NCBI GenBank assembly: GCA_017390225.1
Contig: JAFPCL010000183.1
Location: 1-6,321, forward strand
Length of the DNA: 6,321 nt
Source of the DNA: Clostridia bacterium
GTDB taxonomy: Bacteria > Bacillota > Clostridia > CAKSNL01 > HGM11501
Direction of reading: 5' to 3'
The position numbers were made by a program, and so were the translations under genes. Below are positions 1 through 4,962 of this stretch, piece after piece (within the stretch, counting starts at the first letter, position 1; every line of letters starts with the position of its first letter). Below the pieces are notes generated by a model. That model was not told the DNA's origin. It saw only the letters and a list, made by a program, of their open reading frames with translations, and made no database searches.

Positions 1-491
1 ACCACATAGCACGCCGAAGGCTCTACCCGAAGCATCTCTGCCGCCATGCGATAGCATTGCCCGCTGGGCTTCTTCTCCGTCACATCCTCACCGGTAATGA
101 CCGCACCGAACCAGCGATTCTGCAGCCCTGCCGCCCGAATGTTGGCATTGACCTTAATGGAGTCCGCCGCCGACACAATGGCAAGCTTGTCCCGCTTTTT
201 AAACAGCGCTTCAATCACAGGCAGCGTGCTTTCAAACACCTCTACGCCACCCACGGCATTTTTCACATATTCTGCATACACAACCTGTTTGTGCTTCTGC
301 GTATATGTACCGCCATGCTTCTCCACCGGCCCGCCGATAAACTTATCTTCGCCTGCACCGATATACGGAATATAATCCTCCCTCGTGGTTTCAATGCCAT
401 ACACTTCTTTTAACACCCGAATCGAAGTTGCAATCATATAGTTTTCGGAGTTCACCAAAACCCCGTCCATGTCAAACAAAAAATTCATCAT
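1..491 (-). CDS. HAD-superfamily hydrolase (beta-phosphoglucomutase/phosphatase-like), C-terminus outside window
   Basis: The reading frame runs from ATG at 491 off the left edge, giving 163 residues without a stop. The N-terminus carries HAD motif I, FDMDGVLVNSE, with nucleophile Asp7 and acid/base Asp9. An alpha-helical cap region follows (about 15-85). Motif II is LAIVSAAD with Ser107, and the motif III region is TEKKPSG with Lys140 or Lys141. The frame breaks off at ACYV, just where motif IV (usually VEDS) would begin. This order is that of HAD subfamily I enzymes with a cap after motif I: phosphoglycolate phosphatase-like, beta-phosphoglucomutase-like and related cytosolic sugar-phosphate or small-phosphate hydrolases. 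Substrate cannot be assigned. The start was chosen because AAAGGA lies 6 nt upstream; a second ATG follows immediately at 488. The gene has its own promoter and is separated by a terminator from the operon upstream, so it is probably functionally unrelated to it. Confidence 0.9.
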   Translation of the reverse strand, partial: MMNFLFDMDGVLVNSENYMIATSIRVLKEVYGIETTREDYIPYIGAGEDKFIGGPVEKHGGTYTQKHKQVVYAEYVKNAVGGVEVFESTLPVIEALFKKRDKLAIVSAADSIKVNANIRAAGLQNRWFGAVITGEDVTEKKPSGQCYRMAAEMLRVEPSACYV

Positions 492-525
492 AAACCATCC
501 TTTTTCTGCAAATTTTATCTATTTT

Positions 526-555
526 ATTGTACTATGAAACACTACGATTTGTCAA
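526..555 (-). promoter_or_regulatory. Sigma-A type promoter for the HAD hydrolase gene
   Basis: On the minus strand a perfect -35 box TTGACA (555-550) is followed after 18 bp by TACAAT (531-526), one base off the -10 consensus. Transcription would start near 519-520 and leave a leader of about 28 nt before the ATG at 491. A Shine-Dalgarno AAAGGA lies in that leader. The promoter sits directly behind the terminator at 577-622, so it restarts transcription after the upstream operon. No operator-like repeat is obvious around it. Confidence 0.85.
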
Positions 556-576
556 TATTCATCACGGATTTACTCC

Positions 577-622
577 ATAAAAAATAGCGATGGAACAACA
601 CCATTCCACCGCTATTTTTTAT
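577..622 (-). terminator. Rho-independent terminator, probably bidirectional
   Basis: Bases 577-595 pair with 604-622 around an 8-base loop, giving about 19 bp. The minus-strand RNA is fully paired with a single G.U wobble (609 with 590); the plus-strand RNA has an A.C mismatch there. The outer stem is A-tract against U-tract with a run of six U on either strand, so it could work both ways. On the minus strand it ends the five-gene operon and insulates the HAD gene. No plus-strand gene pointing at it is visible. Confidence 0.88.
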
Positions 623-699
623 TTGTCTTGTTTCTGCTCGCAACAGCCGCAAACGCCGGCTTTTTTCTTATTACAGCATCCGTCGGAGATTCCGTCGAT
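619..699 (-). pseudogene. Cys-rich C-terminal tail without a start codon (possible gene remnant)
   Basis: Between the HNH gene stop and the terminator, an open frame of 26 codons reads IDGISDGCCNKKKAGVCGCC followed by EQKQDK and a TAA at 619-621. It has five cysteines arranged CC-x7-CxCC and a charged tail, unlike random translation. No ATG, GTG or TTG lies in frame: it begins after TAA at 700-702. It is in the same frame as the HNH gene but separated from it by two stops (709-711 and 700-702). Its stop codon falls in the A-tract of the terminator stem, as is common for real gene ends. I read it as the 3' end of a gene whose front was lost, perhaps when the operon upstream arrived. It could instead be a small peptide with a non-standard AUC start 6 nt after AGGGG, or chance. 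I do not recognise the family. Confidence 0.35.
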
Positions 700-708
700 T
701 TAAATCCC

Positions 709-1509
709 CTATAAATTTCTTCGCAAGCTCTTCATTTCCTCAATGGTATAAACACCATCTTCTTTACTATGTATTGCCGTATGGCAATTGGGGCAAACAG
801 GAACAAGATCGTGTATCGGATCTACGACATACGTTTCACCAATCTGATGCAGCGGCACAATATGATGCACTTCAATTTTTCCGGCAAACGCAGGTCCATA
901 AGCCTTTTCAAAGTCCATCCCGCAAATCATACACGCCGTCCCGTGATACGCAAGGCAAGCTTTTCTTGCTTTTGGGTTTCTCTCGTATTTGCTTCCGGTG
1001 AAATTATTTTGTTCTCCCTCTAAATAAACAGTATCTTCTTTCTTTGCATTGGCAATAAAAGCAGAAATACTGTTTTCAAACGCCTCAAGTTCAGATGCAA
1101 GAAATGCATCAAAACGGGCGAACACATTCTCAAGGCTTTCGTCCGGTTCATACGCCCATTTCTTTAATGAAAAATTTTTTTGCTCTTTGCTAAAGGAATC
1201 CAATTTTGATAAAATATTGAAAATTTCTTTGTTTTCTTTCGTCATACCATGATCGGAAATCAGGCAAGCAATTGAAAAATCATTCGGAGCAATATAGACT
1301 TCATACATTGCCAAATCGCCCGTTTCCCAAAAACTCGTCTTGGTTTTTGCGATTGGAAACAGCTTTCTGAAAAATGGCGTAGTAAAACGGATAACCCTAT
1401 CCTGCGTACACCATGCTTCATGAAAGATGATATGATCGTTCGCCGCACATTTATCTATAATAACATTTGCGACGAGACGTTTTTGTAATTGCATTTTAAG
1501 ATCGTTCAT
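709..1509 (-). CDS. HNH endonuclease (McrA-like HNH domain) with unrecognised N-terminal domain
   Basis: This is a predicted metal-dependent DNA nuclease of 266 residues. The C-terminal third has the pattern of bacterial McrA-like HNH domains: a lead-in KYERNPKARKACLAYHG (about 175-190), a zinc-type CMIC pair (Cys193, Cys196), EVHHIVPL (His215-His216, the catalytic region), and DLVPVCPNCHTAIH (Cys239, Asn241, Cys242, His247). All expected residues are present, so it looks active. Residues 1 to about 155 form a separate domain that I do not recognise; it ends in a helical region rich in Phe, Glu and Ala and may recognise the target. A GTG at 1518 would give 269 residues, but it lies inside the Shine-Dalgarno GAGGTG that sits 6 nt before the ATG at 1509, so the ATG is preferred. 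The gene is last in the operon, 10 bp after the VWA gene. By eye it is clearly more AT-rich than the genes upstream, which may mean separate acquisition. Restriction or anti-phage action is inferred from family and context. Confidence 0.88.
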   Translation of the reverse strand: MNDLKMQLQKRLVANVIIDKCAANDHIIFHEAWCTQDRVIRFTTPFFRKLFPIAKTKTSFWETGDLAMYEVYIAPNDFSIACLISDHGMTKENKEIFNILSKLDSFSKEQKNFSLKKWAYEPDESLENVFARFDAFLASELEAFENSISAFIANAKKEDTVYLEGEQNNFTGSKYERNPKARKACLAYHGTACMICGMDFEKAYGPAFAGKIEVHHIVPLHQIGETYVVDPIHDLVPVCPNCHTAIHSKEDGVYTIEEMKSLRRNL

Positions 1510-1515
1510 AAAAGA

Positions 1516-1521
1516 CACCTC
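1516..1521 (-). promoter_or_regulatory. Ribosome binding site of the HNH gene overlapping the upstream stop
   Basis: GAGGTG lies 6 nt upstream of ATG 1509 and includes bases of the TGA stop (1520-1522) of the VWA gene. It decides the start against the GTG at 1518 and implies translational coupling of the two genes. Confidence 0.7.
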
Positions 1522-2929
1522 ATAAAGTCAGCACTACGCCGTAGGGCTCTTTGACCGACAGATGCCGCGCGTTGTCAAAAACAACCCATATATTCCGATA
1601 TGTCCGCGGCTTTGGTATTTCATTTTCTCCGTAGCCGTCGGTAAAATAAATCAGCAATGCATCCCGAAAATATTTATCAAGATTGATATATTCGATCACC
1701 GGAGAAAACCATGTGCCGCCGCGACCGGCTACTTTTGTTTTGATATCCGCAGGCGTTTTTGCTTTGTACACGCGCTGAATCTGCGCATCGCATTCAATCA
1801 CGGTGATTTCATGCTTGCGCTTGGCAAGAATGGCGAAAATTTCATCGAAAATCTGTGCAATCATTTTATCGTCCACAGAGCCCGAGGTATCAATGGCAAC
1901 AACAAGCTTTAGAACCTTGTCATCCACACGCCCGGATAAATCAAAGCGCTCCGGTTGGCGACGGTTAAGCCGCATTCTCGTTTTTCTTTTATTGGCGGCT
2001 ATCGTTCCGATATATTTTTTTAAAATCGCCTGCCACGAAAGCACGGGCGGCTTGTTGAGCAATTCCACTTGGCTCATGAAAAACGCAGGCATAAGACCGC
2101 GGCTTTCCTCGCTCATCATATCCGCCGCGGCGTTCACAAGCTCCCGTACCGTGGCGGCAGCCTCTTCCGCATCGTCGCCTGCTTCCCAGTTGTGATCCGA
2201 AAGCTTGCCGCAATTGGTAGATGTCACAATCTCCGATGGTTCGATGCTATCGGAATTTTCTTGCTCCGCATTATCCTTCTTGTTCTGCGCATCCATCAGG
2301 GAATTCTGCCCGTTGTCGGCGGCATTTTCTTCGTTTTTTTGCTTTTTGCCTGCAATCAATTCAAAATAATAGGCATAGCTCTCCATGGGCGCAACGCCCG
2401 AAAGCCCATACATTTTTGAAAGTGTTTTGGATGTGATAAGCCCTTCCGGCGCAGATAAAAAGCTTCTCTTTTGCGCCATGATCTCATAATCGATCCGATC
2501 ATTCACGGAAGCATCTGCCGCCAAATTAAATTCATAGAAGCGCTGTTCGTCTCCGGTGGGATTGGCTTTCACCATTTCCGCCGGATGATTGAGCATCACA
2601 TGATCGATTTCGTGGCAAATAATATACAGAATTTCTTTCAGCTTAAACTTGCAGAGCAGAAGCGGATTGGCTTCCAGAACCGGCGGAAACGTGTTGAGCT
2701 TGATGCCGGCAATGCTGTTGCTCTTAAAATCGGCGCGAAATTGCATATTCATTAAGAAATAGCCGTAATAGCTGTCCCGTTCGGAAATCAGGAATAATTT
2801 TGCCAGCTCTAAGAATTCCAAAAAATCCGATTCTATTTCCGAAAGAAGCGGCTCTCGGACATCGCCGGCTTCAACGGCTTGTATATTTTCTTTTATTCTG
2901 TATAACAAGGCTGTAATCGTGTTGTCCAT
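1520..2929 (-). CDS. VWA-like domain protein with N-terminal putative metallopeptidase domain (DUF2201 type)
   Basis: This 469-residue cytosolic protein has no signal peptide or membrane segment. The N-terminal half matches the putative metallopeptidase domain of DUF2201-type proteins: a zinc-binding-type HEIDH (about 106-110) within ICHEIDHVMLNH, then NLAADASVNDRID (about 135-147), whose Asp or Asn may complete the site. A low-complexity acidic, Asn/Gln-rich linker follows (about 195-255). The C-terminal half is a VWA-like fold with an intact MIDAS: DTSGS (about 347-351), Thr in GRGGTWFSPV (about 406) and Asp in FTDGYGE (about 431). In the family, such proteins are encoded beside MoxR AAA+ ATPases, exactly as here, and the pair is thought to remodel or activate target complexes. 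Protease activity of the HExxH domain is not established. The start is ATG 2929 with AAAGGAG 5 nt upstream; a GTG at 2953 lacks a good site. It follows the AAA+ gene by 28 bp. Confidence 0.88.
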   Translation of the reverse strand: MDNTITALLYRIKENIQAVEAGDVREPLLSEIESDFLEFLELAKLFLISERDSYYGYFLMNMQFRADFKSNSIAGIKLNTFPPVLEANPLLLCKFKLKEILYIICHEIDHVMLNHPAEMVKANPTGDEQRFYEFNLAADASVNDRIDYEIMAQKRSFLSAPEGLITSKTLSKMYGLSGVAPMESYAYYFELIAGKKQKNEENAADNGQNSLMDAQNKKDNAEQENSDSIEPSEIVTSTNCGKLSDHNWEAGDDAEEAAATVRELVNAAADMMSEESRGLMPAFFMSQVELLNKPPVLSWQAILKKYIGTIAANKRKTRMRLNRRQPERFDLSGRVDDKVLKLVVAIDTSGSVDDKMIAQIFDEIFAILAKRKHEITVIECDAQIQRVYKAKTPADIKTKVAGRGGTWFSPVIEYINLDKYFRDALLIYFTDGYGENEIPKPRTYRNIWVVFDNARHLSVKEPYGVVLTL

Positions 2930-2934
2930 CGCTG

Positions 2935-2941
2935 CTCCTTT
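2935..2941 (-). promoter_or_regulatory. Ribosome binding site of the VWA/metallopeptidase gene
   Basis: AAAGGAG lies 5 nt before ATG 2929. It selects this start over the in-frame GTG at 2953, which has no purine-rich site ahead of it. Confidence 0.75.
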
Positions 2942-2957
2942 CTGCTTTTTCACAGCA

Positions 2958-4286
2958 TCAGTTGCTGCTTTCTATTAATTTTCTTGTTTCATCGGATAAA
3001 TCCAGCATTTCAATGAGATCGCTTTCAAATATATCAAATAAAAGCTCAATCATGCTGTTGCCGTCGTCGGTGTTGGTGGCGGCAATATTTTGTGCGAAAA
3101 GAAGCCTTGTGGAAGAATCCAGCGTTTGGATTAAAACAATCAGCTGTTTTTTCACCTTTTCAAAGCCTTTTTTGTCCAGCATCATAAATTCGATATTTTC
3201 TTTCAGATAGGAAAGCATTAAATCACAGGTCTGCACCTTTTTGGCGGCAGAAAGACGCCCCAAGGAAGACTTATTTTTGGAAAGCTTCTCATCATCGGCA
3301 AAAAGCTCCTCCGGCATGATGGCACGGACTTGTGACACAAGGCTGGCAAAAAACATGGTTGCCACGGAAGACCCAAGCTTGGCAGACACCAGATTCTTCA
3401 TGTCCTTCTCCACGATCTTGGGATCGTTTTCCTTGTCCGTGAAGAAATCCCGCAGCAGAGGCTCCGATGCAAGAAGCGTGTCGACCATGTCCCAGCCACG
3501 CGGTGAGGGCGTGGGCTTTTCCTCATCGTTGAGCTCTTTGTCCTGCGAAGATAAGCACTTGGGGTTGTCTTTAATAAATGTTAAAATCTCGGGGCTGATG
3601 CCGGCACTTTTGCCGAATTTCAGCCATTCCGAGGTGCTGTCGCCTACTTTGATTTTGATAAAACGATCCAATTGCGCCGGGTCCATTTCGTTTGTCGCAT
3701 ACACGCTGTTTTGTGTGCTCGGATTCATCGCCCCCACAAACAGCACCCACCATGGGAATTGATAACCGTTCACGCTGCGGGTCAGAAGAATATTCATCAA
3801 TTCCTTGTAGACGGAATTTTCCGTTCGGTTGATTTCGTCGATAAAGATAATCACCGGCTGCACCTTGCCGTTTTTCAGGGCATCCATGCGCTCGGATGCC
3901 GACAGATCATTCATGGCATAGCGGTTTTCATCCCCTGTCAGCCACGCATCCTCCGCAAGCTTTCTGCCCGACAGCGCAAACAACCGCTTTTCCTCGTTTT
4001 GGATGCGCTCAATTGCATAGTAGGGCAAAAAGCGGAATTTGATTTTCCCGTTGTCATCCTTGTATTGATAGGGAAGGCCCGTGATTTCGCCTTCTTTCAG
4101 TGTGCCGCCTTCAATGGTAATGCACACACCGCCCAAATCCTCGGCAATGGATTTGATCATGGCGGATTTGCCGATGCCGTGTTTGCCGGACACCAAAGGC
4201 GTGATGGCAAGATTAGGCTTGTCGCACACGATATTGGCAAGCAGTGCCCGCTTAATCAGCCGCTTGGCTTCTTGAATGGAAATCAT
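2958..4286 (-). CDS. MoxR-type AAA+ ATPase
   Basis: This 442-residue ATPase has a complete AAA+ core. It shows Walker A GKHGIGKS (34-41), Walker B VIIFIDE (145-151) running into the DEINR signature typical of MoxR proteins, sensor 1 Asn188 in FVGAMNPS, a candidate arginine finger Arg209 in QLDRF, and SPRGW (about 262-266) at the sensor 2 position. MoxR ATPases form hexameric chaperone-like machines that act with a VWA-domain partner, supplied here by the next gene. The C-terminal 170 residues are helical and charged and contain no motif I recognise; they may contact the partner. The ATG at 4286 overlaps the TGA of the upstream gene in an ATGA, and its ribosome binding site AAGGGAG (4300-4294) lies inside that gene, so translation is coupled. 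All nucleotide-binding residues seem intact. Specific role inferred: energy-driven remodelling within this putative defence operon. Confidence 0.92.
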   Translation of the reverse strand: MISIQEAKRLIKRALLANIVCDKPNLAITPLVSGKHGIGKSAMIKSIAEDLGGVCITIEGGTLKEGEITGLPYQYKDDNGKIKFRFLPYYAIERIQNEEKRLFALSGRKLAEDAWLTGDENRYAMNDLSASERMDALKNGKVQPVIIFIDEINRTENSVYKELMNILLTRSVNGYQFPWWVLFVGAMNPSTQNSVYATNEMDPAQLDRFIKIKVGDSTSEWLKFGKSAGISPEILTFIKDNPKCLSSQDKELNDEEKPTPSPRGWDMVDTLLASEPLLRDFFTDKENDPKIVEKDMKNLVSAKLGSSVATMFFASLVSQVRAIMPEELFADDEKLSKNKSSLGRLSAAKKVQTCDLMLSYLKENIEFMMLDKKGFEKVKKQLIVLIQTLDSSTRLLFAQNIAATNTDDGNSMIELLFDIFESDLIEMLDLSDETRKLIESSN

Positions 4287-4948
4287 ATTTTAACTCCCTT
4301 CAGGCGCAGAAACACATCCAATTGCTTGGATCGCTTTTCTTTTTTTCGCCACTCATTTTTCCCGTGTTGTAAAACAATCGTCGGATCTAATTGTGCAAAG
4401 TGCTTCATGAAAAAGGCTTCGGAAAAGCATTGATATCGGGCAATTTTATCGTGATCTATCGCGCCGAAATACTTTTCCAGAAAAGGCTCGCTCAGCGGCT
4501 TCACCGATACGATGGCATTGATTTCCCAATCGGCAAAAAAAGAATAATGCTTTTCCAGCCAAGCCTCATCCACCATCGACTGCCCGGCAATGTATTTTTT
4601 GAATTTAGATTTATAATCGGTGCTCTCCCGCATTTGGAGAACGGTGTGAAACAAAAGCTCCTCCGCCGACATTTCGGGTATGCCGGCATCCACGCCTTTC
4701 GGCACAAGCTCCGTCCATTCTACCGTCACCTCAACGGGCTTTTCGTTTTCTTTATCTGTATCTTTTTCTTCCTCCGGTTTGGACGAATCGCCTTTATGCC
4801 AGGCACGAAGCTGCTTGATCAGACTGCGGCATTGCTTTTGATAGTTATCATCGTAATCTCCACCGGTGGCAAGCTCTGTTTCGAAAAAATCCAGATCCTC
4901 CGGATATAAATCCTTGCCGGATTCTTGCAACATTTTCAGTATATCCAA
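4283..4948 (-). CDS. Acidic protein of unknown function with C-terminal ~23-residue repeats
   Basis: I do not recognise this 221-residue protein. Residues 1-55 are helical and acidic. Residues 54-72 are a Lys/Glu/Asp linker, probably disordered. Residues 120-200 contain about three degenerate repeats of 23 or so residues: DEAWLEKHYSFFADWEI, then SEPFLEKYFGAIDHDKI, then SEAFFMKHFAQLDPTIV. Each fits the pattern (S/D)-E-x-(F/W)-(L/F)-x-K-(H/Y)-(F/Y) followed by Asp five or so residues on. Such short helical repeats usually form protein-binding surfaces. The C-terminus is basic (WRKKEKRSKQ). There is no signal peptide, membrane segment or catalytic motif. The start is TTG at 4948, chosen because a near-perfect AAGGAGGT lies 6 nt ahead; the next ATG, at codon 6, is too far from it. 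Its place between the HsdR-like helicase and the MoxR ATPase, with a 4 bp overlap into the latter, suggests a dedicated adaptor or substrate of the MoxR machine (inference). Confidence 0.8.
   Translation of the reverse strand: MDILKMLQESGKDLYPEDLDFFETELATGGDYDDNYQKQCRSLIKQLRAWHKGDSSKPEEEKDTDKENEKPVEVTVEWTELVPKGVDAGIPEMSAEELLFHTVLQMRESTDYKSKFKKYIAGQSMVDEAWLEKHYSFFADWEINAIVSVKPLSEPFLEKYFGAIDHDKIARYQCFSEAFFMKHFAQLDPTIVLQHGKNEWRKKEKRSKQLDVFLRLKGVKI
4294..4300 (-). promoter_or_regulatory. Ribosome binding site of the AAA+ gene, inside the upstream gene
   Basis: AAGGGAG lies 7 nt before ATG 4286, within the last codons of the 221-residue protein gene whose TGA overlaps this ATG. The arrangement points to coupled translation. 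Confidence 0.7.
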
Positions 4949-4954
4949 ATGCTT

Positions 4955-4962
4955 ACCTCCTT
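4955..4962 (-). promoter_or_regulatory. Strong Shine-Dalgarno before a TTG start, overlapping the helicase stop
   Basis: AAGGAGGT is a full anti-16S match placed 6 nt before TTG 4948, and it shares bases with the TAA stop (4963-4961) of the helicase gene. It supports the TTG start and ties translation of the repeat protein to that of the helicase subunit. Confidence 0.75.

Noticed and set aside
57..413. Two overlapping plus-strand frames opposite the HAD gene
   Set aside because: The minus strand carries HAD motifs, a ribosome site and a promoter; the plus frames show no motif and only mirror that gene.
646..666. GC-rich inverted repeat (GCCG/CGGC) followed by six T on the plus strand, resembling a terminator
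   Set aside because: The stem is only about 4 bp, no plus-strand gene leads into it, and the bases are explained by the Cys-rich coding frame on the other strand.
682..706. Direct repeat CCGTCG and the 10 bp palindrome GATTTAAATC, considered as an attachment or operator site
   Set aside because: Both are short, there is no second copy elsewhere in the window, and no integrase gene is visible. The repeat encodes the DGISDG segment.
1510..1518. GTG start at 1518 for the HNH gene
   Set aside because: The GTG lies within the GAGGTG ribosome site that is correctly spaced for ATG 1509.
2930..2953. GTG start at 2953 for the VWA gene
   Set aside because: There is no ribosome site ahead of it, whereas AAAGGAG precedes ATG 2929 at 5 nt.
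3672..4433. Long plus-strand open frame of 253 codons opposite the AAA+ gene
   Set aside because: It is antisense to a clear MoxR ATPase and to the repeat-protein gene, has no recognisable domain, and is rich in His, Cys and Phe as reverse-strand shadows usually are.
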